A stretch of DNA of 64,000 nucleotides, from contig NC_049905.1 of the NCBI RefSeq assembly GCF_001411555.2, positions 4,030,001 to 4,094,000 of the forward strand, read 5' to 3'. The stretch's first letter is position 1. Each line of letters opens with the position of its first letter. Below are positions 47,089 through 60,520 of the stretch, piece after piece. The position numbers were made by a program, and so were the translations under genes. The notes beneath the pieces were generated by a model that searched no databases, was not told the origin of the DNA, and saw nothing but the letters and a program-made list of their open reading frames with translations. This DNA comes from Juglans regia (lineage: Eukaryota > Streptophyta > Magnoliopsida > Fagales > Juglandaceae).

Positions 47089-47800
47089 TACCTGGAAGCA
47101 CCAGTGTATGGCTGCAAATGATTCTTGTATCAAATCATGCATGAGCTATAGAAGTCCCCTGCTCAAGAATCTGGGCTATGGATCTTTAATCGCTATCACT
47201 AGCAAACATTGTAGGGTAAAGCTTTGTTTTTTCAATTTTTTTTTTCCAGTTTAAAATCAGAACCACGTCCCAAAAAAGCCATATGATTTTCAGTACCTTC
47301 GATCATGTTCGTGTTCTTTGTCTAATACTGTTTTGTTTTTACCTACATTGATGCTGTGGGTTTTATTTAAAAAAATCTACCAAAATTGGAAGAAGATGAT
47401 TTTCCTCTGTATTAACTAAAGATTATTTTCTCAGTGGGAAAATAAAGGAAAAGTAATAGCAATCAATCACCAGCAGACATCATCATTTCAGAGCAGGTCA
47501 TGGCTCTAAAAAGCTCTGCTGATGATCAATTCTCTTGCCGTAGTTTTCAAGGACAAAACATGTGCCCGTTCCGAGCCATAACAATGTTACAAACAATCAT
47601 TCTCGCATGCACTGAGTTAGGTACCTGGAATGTAAGTGACGTATGCAGCAAGCAATGTAAAAAGTGAATGCTGATGATTTTGATTCCAAAATGACCCACT
47701 GCTAATGATATGATATTTCTCTCTTTTCTTTTCTTTATTTTTTTGTCAAAGTTAGGTAGCTGATATCCAATGCTCCAAACTCCACCCTCTTTCGATGACA

Positions 47801-48145
47801 TGAGTCTGGCATTGGCTAAATATTAATGAAATTCAAAATATAGATAAATTTTTGTCAAAATGATCTTTATTTTATTTCCAAATAATCAACCCTAAAAATT
47901 AGGAATTTCTTCTGTGTTGTGAATTTGTAAGAAATTATGTTTTCCTTTTGTACTGTAAAATACAATCACATTAGAGAATAAAAAAAATTATTATTAAAAT
48001 ATATAATATTATATTATTATTTTAATTTTTAGATGGCTATTTCAATGTGGACTAATTTTTTCAATGGCTTTGGCTTTAACCAAAACTTTAAATTTTTAGC
48101 CAAATTTTAGTCATGGCTTTGGTAGCTACCAATGCCAATGCACGG
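47801..48145. mobile_element. MITE-like element, copy B only
   Basis: Starts near tgagtctggcattggctaaa and ends near ctaccaatgccaatgcac, with ggcattggcta and its reverse complement at the ends. Its right part resembles the right part of the Tourist-like element at 24109-24655 in copy A (caatgtggacta). Boundaries are approximate. Confidence 0.55.
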
Positions 48146-48337
48146 TGTCTTTTAGATGGTGAGTTAAGTTGAGATTAAAATTAAAAATTAAATAAAATAT
48201 TATTAAAATATTATTTTTTAATATTATTATTATTTTAAAATTTGAAAAAGTTGAATTATTTACTATATTTTATATAAAAATTTGATAAAAATATAATAAT
48301 GAGATAAAATAAAATACTTCTTATATCTAAACCGGAC
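48146..48337. mobile_element. MITE of the dominant family (copy B)
   Basis: Equivalent of 24781-24963 of copy A. It ends atctaaaccggacc followed by TTA. Confidence 0.55.
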
Positions 48338-48485
48338 CTTAAAGCAATAACCTTGACAAATTTTTAGTTCTAACTTATTTGTTTCTTCTCTTTGTTTCTT
48401 TTGGTACGAAACCTTTTCAGTAAGATTATAATTTGCAGACAGTTATTTATACTTTTTAGTACTTTCAAAATAGAGCGTACATTCA

Positions 48486-48726
48486 GGCTCCATTTAGAAT
48501 TTTAACTGAATTGTGATGAGATTAGTTCAGTATAATTTTAGATCGAGTCTAATATTCAAATACTCAATTCTCAAGTTATTAAATTCATCTCAATTCAAAA
48601 TTTTTTTATATATAAAACTTTTTTTTCAATTCAACACTTTTTTACATGAGGGACTTTTTTCAACTTCTTATAAATACATCTAAATTTATTTTTTAACATT
48701 CAAACATATTTAAACTCACATTTAAA
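48486..48726. mobile_element. ~240-bp MITE of the second family, copy B only
   Basis: Between gcgtacattcag and aaaacgtgaacgg, copy B has gctccatttagaattttaactg...ttaaactcacattt, related to the 296-bp MITE at 28616-28911. Copy A has only about 25 unrelated bases there. Confidence 0.6.
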
Positions 48727-49044
48727 ACGTGAACGGATGAGTTCTACGCATTTATTCACCTCAATTGATGTTGTTTGTTCTTTTGCATAACAAAACACTT
48801 CCGGTCATTTTTTTCACTGGATGTAAGCCAAACTCCGTAAACACAGATTCAATATCTTTTGGAAATTAGACTCGCATCACAGACTAATATGGATGGCATT
48901 ATTCCATCTCATAACGCACAATGCCATAAAACATCACAAGACACAGTACCATGATAAACCATGACAGGCTTCTAAGACTACAAAACAAACCCGAATTATG
49001 CAGAACAGTGATTCTAACAACTTTACCTAACTTTTCTTACAAGT

Positions 49045-50844
49045 TCATTGTTTGAGCAAGGCACTCAACATCTCATTCCAGATATCAGGCACCCCAGGAA
49101 GGCACCAATGGCTGCAGTCAGAGGAAAAGTCCCTTGGATGCTGCTTCTCTTCTTCGGCCATTGCCCTACTGTACACAGAAGGATGTCCATCTCTTCGAAG
49201 AGCTGTCATAGTTGTAATATCTTGCAGAAAAACTGGAAATCTCATCCTTCTCAACACCCCTTGTAACACTAGCAACTGTTCAGGAACATGTTGGTGGCTA
49301 AAAAAAGCTAGAGGCTGCTTTTGGTTATAGCATTTCCATCCATTTTCTCTGCCAGAAAAAAGCAGAAATGTCTAATTAAAATGACTTCTAAGAAAAAATG
49401 AAAAGAAAGACAAGTACATTTGCACTCGAAGTTTCATTGTACCTGTTATGTCTAGGTGACATACTCCGAAAAATGACTCGGGTTTTGCGAGGGTCGAGAT
49501 TTGAATCTACCCATTTAGACCATGTTGTGAGTCCTTTCTGGTATGCAACCATTGGATTCATACTTTTCAATAGATTATTTCCCTCCATGAAATAGTCCCA
49601 CCTATTTATAACCCTCAGTTAGAATCATGAGTTCTTATTTTCTCTAGTAGCATTACCAACAGACATCAATAACATGGAGAGAGAGTATTCTGTAGTAAGA
49701 ACAGGAAAAAAATACTGCAAAATTTGTCTTACGAGCTCCATTGATCAGAATGAGTCCACCAGTGAGCTGAATCAAAAACAAGAATATCAACATTTCTCCA
49801 ATACTTTGCATTCTCTTGGATCAGATCCAAATGCAAGATTCTCTTGTTTTCTGGACCTTTCTTCAATTCCACTAGGAGTGGTGCCCAAGAAAATTCAATT
49901 GATGTCTCAAAATCCTGTATGGGAATTAGATTATAATTGATTCTTAAGTTAATTTGAGTTATAACTAATTAATTGCTGTCTCAAAAAAAAGTTGACTTAT
50001 ATAATTATTACCATAGCATGGAAGGCCATGGAAGGACCACTATACATCACCCTTTTCCGACCATTTGGAATAACTCCTTGCACCAAGCAAACAAGAGATT
50101 CCCATTGATTCCTCATTATAGAATCTCCTACCAGCATTATTCTCTTCTTTCTCATCCTTCCAAGAAAATCCAAAGCATCAAACCTATACCATGGAGGCAA
50201 AGCATTAGTACATGTTGTTTTAGCATAAGGTTCAACAGGTTCAGACTCTGCACATTCTTCAGACAAGGATCAGCAGCAACATTAATGTCCAGCATATTTG
50301 AAGTTGTATGCTCAACATCACACTGAACATCAAGATCAAATTAAATACCAGATTCCAATATTGATCTCAACATTTATGCATATCACAAACCCTTTTCGGA
50401 TTTGATTCATATCATATGGTAGACACCTCTATGCCTTATACTATGAGAGCTAGCAAATAATTTTTTTTTTTTTTCAATTTGCATGTAGTACCTTGGAATA
50501 GAACAGCCTTGGGGCTTCCACTTCCACTTCTCATAGTCAGAATCCGGCCGTCCATTCTTTTGACAAGTCACAGCAGTACTAAGATATGGGCAGTTTGAGT
50601 CGTAGAGAGGATAAGATTGATCATAAACCCATTTGCCAACAGAGAAGTCACATCTTTTTCTCGAATCATGGCTGCTTTGCACCATAATTACTTCTTCATC
50701 TTCCTCATTGAGCCACGGCTCATGATCCTCTAGGCCAAGCTGCAACACCGATGATGCTTCAACATGAAAGAAGCATAGCAAGATGCTGAAGACGAGGAAG
50801 ATGAACAAGGAGTACTGGGTCAGTTGAAACTTCGGTTTAGCCAT
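49045..50844 (-). CDS. TBL36: Trichome birefringence-like O-acetyltransferase, TBL36-like (copy B), 5 exons, 389 aa
   Basis: Exons 50844-50492, 50183-50012, 49914-49733, 49601-49443 and 49348-49045 reproduce copy A exactly in length and phase. Three residues differ (G42E, Y329F, Q354E) plus one silent change. The signal anchor, the GDS motif (137-139) and the DxxH motif (Asp366/His369) are intact, so this copy should also encode an active Golgi O-acetyltransferase if expressed. Confidence 0.9.
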
Positions 50845-52448
50845 TAAACCCAAAAATTAAATCAGCTTGCAGTGAAGGGTAACAAATGAAGAAGCTAGCA
50901 TTTTAACTGTAAGTTGAAAGGGCAACATGTTGATCCCTAGATCAAGTGGTCGATTACGGCATGACTTGCGCTGGGATGGGCCATATTTCATGTTCTCTTT
51001 ACTCATTGCCTTCGTTTCTAGTACCTGATATCTATGATCTCTTTTCATCATTGGAACGAACTACTTTTTTGCCATCATTTTACGTCTCGTTGGTTTAGAT
51101 AATATGTTTTTGTTAAAAAATTAATAAAATATTATTTTTTATCTTTTTACATTAAAAAATAAAAGAAGAAGAAGAAGAAGAAGTATCTTTGGCATAGTTT
51201 GCAAAGATTGAAGGGAAGATTATAGAGCCAAATTAAGCTTATTAAGCAATATATTGGGCATGCTCTAACTGAAGACGCACCTCCTATCTTGATTGTACAC
51301 ACTAGTCGTACACTCGTGGGATATACGAAAAAATTATTAATTATTAATTTTGTTTATAATCTGATTTTTGGACCTTTCATATTATTCTAACTTAAATTAA
51401 ATTCAAAGTCGTTTTTAATGAAGGAAAAATTATTTATACAATTTTAGAAGAATAATGATACCCATAAACACAATATATTTCACAACACAAGTTTTAAGAT
51501 TATAGTTCAACAACTCTTGCTTTGAAAGTTATATATGTTATAGATTTGTAAATTATATAGGGTATAAAAAACAAAACCCTTGATTTTGATAAGAATGAGA
51601 TGTGTGAAAGAGAGGAGAGGAGCAACAAATGGGGTGTTCTTGTGGTAATTACGATTGAAGTGGAAATAGAATAGTCTTTCTTTTGATAGCCATTGAAAAA
51701 AAAAAATTTAATTAGACATTAAATGAACATAAACAAGGTGGTGCTGGGCCAAAGACTGTCTTTGGGCCCAAAAGCAGTCTATCACTGTTTAAAGGCAAAT
51801 TAGACCCTATTTAGATGTTGAGTTTAGTTAAGATGAGTCGAGTTCTTTATAAATAATAGTTAATTAAAATAATAAAATTAGACTAACTAGTTTTGTGAAA
51901 CTCACCTAAAGTTGAAAAAGATTGGATCCCGCACGTAAAGAGATGTTAAATTGAAAAATATTGTGAGTCCTATATATAAAGAGGTTTTGAGTTGAAATAA
52001 ATTTAATAATTTGAAAATTAAATATTTAAATGTTAGACTCAATTTAAAATTAAATTAAACTGAGTTGAACTCAATTCAGTTCAAATTTCAAACGGGCCCT
52101 TAGACGTAAGTAGATCTCAATTCCGGAAGAAAAAATCGTTCTTTTATTTTCTCTTTTCGCTCTTTTTGATGATACAAAAGGTTACCAAGTTACAGCTGAA
52201 ATTGTTACAACGCAATAAACGACTTATTTGTAACGATGTCAAAAGGACTATGAGCACATAAACCCAAGTAAATTTCCCAGAAATGGAGAAACAATTAAAA
52301 TTACATGAAAGAAGGGAAACAAACTGCAAACACGCAAAGAACATCTCAGATAGATAGACATTTTACAGTGACCACAGGCACAGTCTGAGATGTTCAATTG
52401 AAAAGCAGAAGAGATTAATTAAGCATCAGAATAAAAACCACTCCAAAT
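50845..52448. other. Spacer between TBL36 and MVD (copy B)
   Basis: Same layout as copy A: (GAA)n near 51165-51183, one unit longer than in copy A, and the MITE at 51803-52099. No additional gene is seen. Confidence 0.6.
51803..52099. mobile_element. MITE of the second family with TTA duplication (copy B)
   Basis: Equivalent of 28616-28911, flanked by TTA at 51800-51802 and 52100-52102. Confidence 0.65.
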
Positions 52449-55400
52449 TTACTTGGGTAGCCCGTCTTGGGGATTGAGAAGAGCCTGACTCTTGTCAGAA
52501 AGCAAAACTGGACCTCTCCCAGGTCTTGTGCAGATAAAATAACTCACATCCCCCTTGTATTTCTGGGTTGGAATGCTGTCCTTTATTTCTGGAGGTGGTG
52601 GCAAACCTTCCACATCAATTATCCCCTCAATCCCAGCATCTTTTAGAATTGACTTATCACCAAGAACATAACTGAAAGATAAGCAAAAGAATCAAGGAGA
52701 GAAAAAAAAAAATTACTCAGAATACTTGCCCTTGGGGCTGCCATACAAAAATGAAAATCTGTAAAATTTGCACTAAGACAGTTCATTGATATCTTACCAA
52801 TCTGTAGTAAAGTAAAAATACAATGCTATATCGTAGCCGTAACATTAGAACATATTACCTATCCAAATCCGTAGCTGAACTTGGAGGGAAGTAGAAGAGC
52901 AGCCTCTGAAGCAAAAGAGTAGCAGCCTTTCTATCACGAGCAATCAGTACTGCATTTGGGCCCGCATCAAAAGTATATGCCACCTGTTTGATTTCAGACA
53001 GTCACACCGATTCACATACTCAAAATAACCAATGCGATTGGTGACAGTAACAGGGCCACAGAGCTGAACCCAACCTCAGGTGGTCTTGCACCATATGGGG
53101 TAACAATAATATATAGAGTCTAATGGCATAAATCATTAAATAATAATAAATAAATAAAAAGACATACAAGGAACAGCTCAAATGGGTCTTTGGATGGTAA
53201 AAAGTCTTAAAAATCACATGACATTGTCATTCAATAAACAATACAACTTTGTTAACCTTCGTTAGAATTGCTGGATAAAATGAATAAAGGTATAATGCAA
53301 TCAAGGCTGAGAAGCAATTTATCACTCATAAAAGTCAAACCAAATTCTGCGTTACTTCAGCAAAGCAAAAACTTGATCACAAAAAGGACTTTCATGAGAA
53401 ATTTCCATAGAAATACCACATAAAAACAATCAATTCATGATTTATATTTTTCTTAATACATGGAAAATTAAAATTTAGAAAGGTACAATAGGAATTTGTT
53501 TCAAGTCCTTTGTTTATAGCTCAGGTCAGTCCTCCATGGTCTGCTTTCTCTTTTTGCTTTGTTTTTTTTCTTGCTCGAGAATTTTATTTTTTTTATCAAA
53601 TACTAAACAATGACAATTCACAAAGAAATATTCGACCTGGGTGGTCCAATCTGTTTCTCAATAGTCAATACAAGTAACAAAGGTTTCTAGAAAAGAAATA
53701 GTAGAAAGAAAATCAAACCTGAGGCGTCCCTTCCGATCGATTCCATTTTTCGGCGATACTGATTATCCTGAGAAATAATTATTTTCTTAGTATTAAATTC
53801 AAGATTTTAATTCCATAGTTCAAGAACAAAAAACTTGAGCCCCAAGTTAACCAAAAATCTAAAGCAGAACTTGCCTATGGGATGTGTCATTCATGTAAAA
53901 TATTGGGGGAGATGTGTCCAGGCAAACGGCATGAAACTGGTTGCTATCAGCACAGGCCAATTGTGCAAAAGATGTAAAATCACGATTTTTTATGGCTTCT
54001 TCCATTTGTAGTATGCGTTTTGGTACTATTTCCTGTGACAGTCCAAAAGGAGGCAAATGACAGAGACCAGAAGTTAAATCCAATTTCAAACAGTATGAGA
54101 TATTTGAATAGATAAATAAATTTAAAGGACACGCCCTTAAGCAAAAGAAGAAAGAGAGAAAGGGTGAGGGCACTGAGGGGAGATGGGAGGGAGAGACCTG
54201 AAAATTAAAATTAAAAGTTCTAAAAAAAACATGCAAGTTTCCCATATTATTAGATCAAATAATGTATTTTAGTGTGTAAAGCAAAACTTTAGTTGATAAT
54301 AAAACTGTTCTCTCTATGTTATCCCATAGAAAATGCCAAAACTAGCCCTATCTTATTTTCTATTTCATGAAGTTAAGGATATAAAAGAATTTTAACCATG
54401 GCTTTTTGCTCTCTTTCCTCTCTTCAGTTTTCCTCCCTTTTCTTGTCTCTCTCCTATTCCCTTCCCCTTTTCAGAAGTCAAAGTTATCTCAACCATATAA
54501 TCACAGAGAGAGAGAGAAGAGAGGGAGAGAACTATCTAACATGTGTGGAGCCCTTGATGGATGGCTAGTTTCAGGAAAGGACTCCAAAAACCATTTGGAA
54601 GAGAGGAAAGACGTGTAAAAAGTACCTTCGCTCTATGTTTTAAAAGCAAACTTGTTTCGACAGTTTCACACATTCCAGTTGTGCTACTTGTTTCCTTCTG
54701 CCTTGAACTTACCTAAATCAAGAAAATCAAGATTGAAACAACAACAACAACAAAAAAAAAAAATGGGGAATAGTAGGAGCAAGTAAACATCACTTACAAA
54801 TTGAACCGTTTAGTATACATGTTAGGATGATGATGACTATAATAATCATTCAGCATGCACACTAGGTTATAAAAATACTTCTGTCATACTTGAAAAATTA
54901 TAATTGTCTCTTGTAGAAACAGGACGAGCTAGCAGGCAATAAAACAACATGGGTAGGATATGGATTTCACAGATATAATTTCCAAACAGAGGTAACAGAA
55001 AACTTTGTATATTGATCAGTGGTCTGCACTTGAGACATTAGACGTACTATAAGAAAATCATAATAACTTTTTTTGATAAGTAAAATTGGAAGGAAATCAA
55101 AATAGTTTCATGAAGTGATCAGAAGGCTCAATCTTTACCATATCCAAAGCCTATAATTTCGAGCACACATACAGGATCTCAGCACAAACAGGATACAATC
55201 CCACCAATGGACAACTTAGACATGAAGTTAGCAAGCCAAAACTACAAGAAAGTACTTTTAGAAACAAATCGGCATGGCATATATATTGAAGGAAAAGAGG
55301 GTCCACTGCCCACGATTCAGTTTTTCTCATTGCTACTTTTATTTTGGGTTTCCCCTTTGTATACCTCCTGCGTGCATGACTTGGCCCTCAAATTTCTTTC

Positions 55401-57895
55401 TTAATAAGTAAAAGTCTTTTTTATTGAAACAAGTAAACAAGCATTGCACAAGTACACAGGGAATATACAAAAGAGAACACCTATTGCAAGTTAAAAAAAT
55501 TGGCAACTCTTTAAAAAAAATTTAAACTTAAATACATTAATATACATGTGATTAACTGCTCAATTGACCAAGGGGCAAAACATACCACAGCAATAATAAT
55601 AAGAAGATCATCCCAGTGCTTCTCATCTGCAAGTTGAACTGCAAGACTGTCCCTTCCATCTTCATCCTTAACATATTCAGTTACAAAGAATCAGAACTAA
55701 ATGGCCAGAGCAATAGGCTTTCTTGACAGAAAGCACCTAGATGAACATGAAAAAATAAACTCACCCTTCCCTTGATCCACTTGACAAAACCACCATATAA
55801 ACTGCGACAAGCACTGCCTGAGCCTTGCCTGTATTAATTAAAACCAAAAGAAACATCATTGCCGACTACAACAATCATTCTCGGATGCCTACAAATAAAG
55901 GTACTAGAAATTCAGTCCACCAACTAAAAAAATCCTTATAATTGGATATGCATTATCAAGGAAAGAGAACCTCGCAATAGCAGAGAGCTTGCTTTGATCT
56001 TCTTTCACATTCATTAGCTTTGCAAGGGAAAAAACTGCAAATAAAAAAGAATATACACTTGGAATCAGCAACATTTACTCTAATATATGCTTACTAACAT
56101 GAAAGAAAGCAGTTAATTTAAAGCTTAAATACCCAACGAATTGATTTCTCCAAGCAGATACAGAATATGCTCCCTTTGTAATACAAATAAGTAATCTATC
56201 CTCGAATTGGAGACAATTATATACTATGCAAACGCAACATATCTTTACCCTGTTAAACCCCCGGAGCGGTGTAATGTGTCCCCACCACACGGATCAGGTA
56301 AATCATCAGCTTTTTCACTAATGAGACGTGGCTCCTAGAAATTGTTTGCACCAAAGGTTCTAACCTTATACCTGAAGAGAGAATACCACCAAGACCAAGG
56401 CCCTTACTACTTGAGCCAAAAACAAACACATGTCCACAGTATGCTTGTAGTTGCATTGGTTGATGCATACAAAAAACATTTAAGGTGGAGGAGGAATTGG
56501 ATATAGAACAGAGAGGTCATTTGCGACAATCTGCCTGTTTTTTTAAGTTCCTTGCAGGGATGAGACAGGTGATTGCTCAAAATTAGAGGCCTGAACTACT
56601 AATGTATTTTAAGGAAACGGGACAAGTATGAAAAGAAAATTGGGTGACTAGATCGTTTACCAAGACAAGCAAACCCAGCCGCTGAGGAGGCCAACCCAGC
56701 AGCAGTAGGGAAATTGTTGTATGAAGCAATATGTAAATGCAGTTTCTCCCAATCCTTCTTAGGAATTTTGATACCATTTTCCTCATCCTCAACATCACTA
56801 GCACGGCTGCGAATTTCCCTCAGGCAATTTTGATACCTGCCTCCGGAAAGGGAAATCTCCTACACTAACCAACAAAAACAAAAGGCACCATGACTTAATT
56901 ACAGAAGTAGGAGGATAACAGTATTCGTAAAATAATAAGAATGATAATAAACACTAATTCTATATTTTCTTGCTGAAAAAATGTAAAGGTATTTGTTTCA
57001 CATTTGAAGTAGTGATGGGTTTAGGTGCTTCAATTAGGTTCAGTTTTCCAAAGAAGTTCGTTTACTCAGCAAAAGAATACTGGAAACTACGATTTATTTT
57101 CCTCCTCGATATCATCAACCACCATTGACTGATTATCCACCCTTCGTCAAAGCTAAATAGTACTATTATCATCTCAGGTTCTCTCTCTCTCTCTCTCTCT
57201 CTCTCCCTCCATTTCTTTCGTTCTGTCCTTCATGATTACTATAATATTCAAAATTTCAACTTCTTTCTTTTCCCAGCACTTTCTTGGCAGCCAAACGGAT
57301 GAGAAACAGTCACCCAGAAATATCATCTATGTTTCCGTGAAGCCAAATCTGATTTTTCTTTCCTAGAAGCTAATCAATTACATCGAACCAGATCTAGTCA
57401 ACTCTAATATTCATCGAATCCCAAATCATTATCAGTATGGACCAAATAATTCAGCCATTCAAATCTCCTTGCCTACCCCACACTTTCTTAGTGGACAACA
57501 CATCCGCTTTTATCCCCAAGGATACTTTATGGTATCAAACAACGGAATTTGATCAAAGAAACAAATTTTCCATTTATACTTTTCATCCATTCTCTCGGCA
57601 ATCAAACACAACCTAGTTTCGAGTGAATTAAGAAAGGGGAGAAAAGCACGAGAAATACTTTCTTTCCAATTTGTTTTACCTTGCCATTCAGCCACATGCG
57701 GTCGCGGTCAAAGGAGGGGCTAACGGCTACGGTGGTGGTGGTACAGAGGTGATCAGGATCAAGCGTGACGCTGATGCTATCATTGACGGGGAGAATTAGG
57801 GACTCGTCCCTCTTCCCCCAGTACTTGATCACCGCTATGTTCGTCGGCGTCTGAGCCGTCACCATCATCACCCATTTCTCAGCTCCACCCACCAT
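52449..57895 (-). CDS. MVD: Diphosphomevalonate decarboxylase (copy B), 10 exons, 421 aa
   Basis: Exons 57895-57680, 56859-56661, 56034-55971, 55828-55765, 55666-55586, 54712-54626, 54032-53875, 53767-53719, 52983-52859 and 52671-52449 mirror copy A. Eight residues differ (R106K, D110E, F203L, R223C, M304T, N347D, L410Q, N417D) with two silent changes. Catalytic Ser163, Ser165, Arg168 and Asp312, the PTS2-like SVTLDPDHL and the GC donor of intron 7 are kept. The donor of intron 3 is changed from GTATCT to GTTCTC by a one-base deletion, which may weaken splicing of exon 3. R223C lies in the SSTTGMR segment, at a position that is Gln in yeast, so it may be tolerated. Confidence 0.93.
55325..55495. 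mobile_element. LINE-like 3'-tail remnants in MVD intron 5 (copy B)
   Basis: Same arrangement as 32130-32300. Confidence 0.45.
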
Positions 57896-60520
57896 TTTCC
57901 CAACTTCTTTTCCGGGTCCGAGACTCTGAGAGCAATGAAACACAGTGGTGAGAGGAAGTCCGTTGCTTTATATAAAACTCAGATAATGGAGTCTCTCTCT
58001 CAACCTGCCATGGTTGACTTTTTTGAAGTAGGAAATTTGGGGAAGTCGGGGCCAATCGCCATGATTGAATATCCCTTTTTTAATGCTTGAGGAGATCCGC
58101 CGGAACCACCATTTATGGAGCTCTGCAGAAAAGGTGGTCACGAGTCTCCATATATCCAACGTACCAAGTGGCATATTGTACTTACCTACATTGCCGATTC
58201 TTCTTGAGTTTACGCAATCTTTTTCGATCATTCCGAGGTTTTAACTACAAAAATATTTAGAATTTACCCAATAGATTTGGATGAGTTGATGAACAAGATC
58301 TTCGTAGAAAAGAAGAGAAAAAAAGTGATATAGTTCAATATCTTGAAACTCTAAACGGTTTTATAATAATATAATCTGATTAAAGAAAATGTCTAAAAAT
58401 TATGGAAGTTTAGATATAAAAAAATCTTTTAATTCATCTCATCTAATTATTATAATTTTTTCAAATTTTTATAATATAATAAACATTTTAATTTTTTCAA
58501 ATTTTAAAATAATAATATTAAAAAATAATATTCTAACAATATTTTATTTAATTTTCATCTCATCTTAACTCACTATCCAAACTTTCATAAATCGCAACAA
58601 GATATGATAAACACATAATTCTTTACGCAAACTATATATATTATACTAAAGACAATTGTAAAATAACTTATAAAAATATTATCAATGTATAAAAACATCA
58701 ATTTTAAAATATGATCATGTAAATAGTTGCGTGTTTATTATTATAATTTATTTATACTTTAATCCTCTAATTGGGTTTACCCATAGTTCAACTTGTATTT
58801 CCTTCTTTTGCAGTGAAAAAATAGAAGGTGAAGTCATAAGCTATAACTTATACCAAACCCGTTTGGCAAGTTCAAAAAAGAAAAATAAATAAATAAATAA
58901 ATAAATCCAATCATCTTAATTAAAAAAATATTGTAAGATATTATTTAATTTCCCACCATCTTTTGTTCGATAAAAGAAAGTGTCATTTTCTATTTGTTGT
59001 TGTGTCTTCATGTGAAAAGGAACAAAGGATGGTTGAGACTTTTGGGAGAGGTGCTTTAAATAATGGGCATTGGCACTATTTACCGAAAATAATAAACTCT
59101 ATTTGTCGAAATTTAAATACATTTTTTTTCTCTAAAGAAGGTTAGAGGAAAATAATATTTTTTAAAAAAATAGAGAAAGCTCTTCAAACCAAGTTTATTC
59201 ATTCAAGTTTCTTGAGCATATTTTTCAGGTTGAGTTTTTTTTTTTTTTTTTTTCCCATGAAATTTCTTATTACTTGACATGTGAGATTGAGGAATACGAA
59301 AACATGTTCAAGAATACATAGTCAATGCTCATTTCTTAAGACATAAATATAAATAATAAAATATACCTCAACCTATTAGTTTAAACTTTTGAAACAAGTT
59401 ATAAGTCCTAACTGATCAATTCTTGCTCGTCTGCTATTTCGCTGTCATAATGAAGGCTATGACGAGGTTTTTTTTTATTTTATATTGACTCTCGACTTCA
59501 AATTAATATTTTATATCATAAGAGAGATTAATATATAATATATATGAATGCCCTAATATCATGTAATATTTGAGTAAAAAAAATTGCTGAAAATTATAAT
59601 GTAATAGCTTTCACATCCTTCAACCAAATTCATATTGTTTTAGCTAATAAAAGGAAAACTTTGTCCTTTTGTCCTTTGTGTAAGGTGTGAGGAAAACAAA
59701 GCAAGTAAACTAAAACCCCTGAGTGAGGTCATTGGATCAAATTAGAAATCATGGAAATTGTAGGTAAATTTACAGAGAAACAATGACATAAATCTACATT
59801 AATGACCATTTGATCAGTATTTTTGGTAGAGAACTAGCAAAGCTCGTGATCATTTAATGCGATCAAGCAAGGCTTAATTGACTCCTCAATAGGGGTTTGA
59901 TTTATGTCCAATTCCAGTTGAAACATGAACTTGATGAGATCATAAGATCACTTCTTACGACAAAAGACATGATTAATGAAACTAATCATGTATTTGTCTC
60001 TTCTATTTGAGATCCTTAAATTTAGATAAAATTCATCGAGCACTTCCTTTTTTAACTTTAATAAGAAAATTATGAAAAGAATTGATCATCACTTAATCGT
60101 GAAACCTTAATATTGAAGATACATACATGATCAGATGGACATAAACCGATAAAAGGGTATAGAGACATCAATGAAAAAGCATAACAAGACTGCTCTTTGA
60201 GCAGACAAAAAGAAAGTTTAGTGGGTTAAACTTTCAACCAAAATAAGTAGCTAATCTTTGTCCAAAGATTCCAGTCCTTTTTTTTTTTTCCTTTTCTACG
60301 ATTATTGGGCATACGATAATCTTGTTCTGTCGTCCATATTATCACTCGGGAGATAAAAAGATAAAAGATATCCCTCATCATCTTCTCTACTTTCCCTCTA
60401 AAGCTCCATTTAAAGGGTGGAACTGCAACCTTAAATATATGCATGCAATCTACAAAAGAGAGGGAAGTTTTGAAGATGCAGTTTTGGAGCTCTATGCATG
60501 GATTGCTAGTGGGAAGGAAG
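57896..60520. other. Divergent spacer between MVD and the small secreted protein gene (copy B)
   Basis: Contains both promoters, a MITE at 58404-58586 and poly-T near 59236. The 13-bp tandem duplication present in copy A at 36655-36680 is single here. No gene is seen. Confidence 0.55.
58404..58586. mobile_element. MITE of the dominant family (copy B)
   Basis: Equivalent of 35213-35392, with ends ggaagtttagat and atccaaactttc. Confidence 0.65.

Larger units (their letters stand above)
47089..49044. other. Spacer between ACR12 and TBL36 (copy B)
   Basis: No gene is seen. It has two MITE-like insertions absent from copy A (about 47801-48145 and 48486-48726) and one shared MITE (about 48146-48337). 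It lacks the three copy-A-specific elements. Confidence 0.65.
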
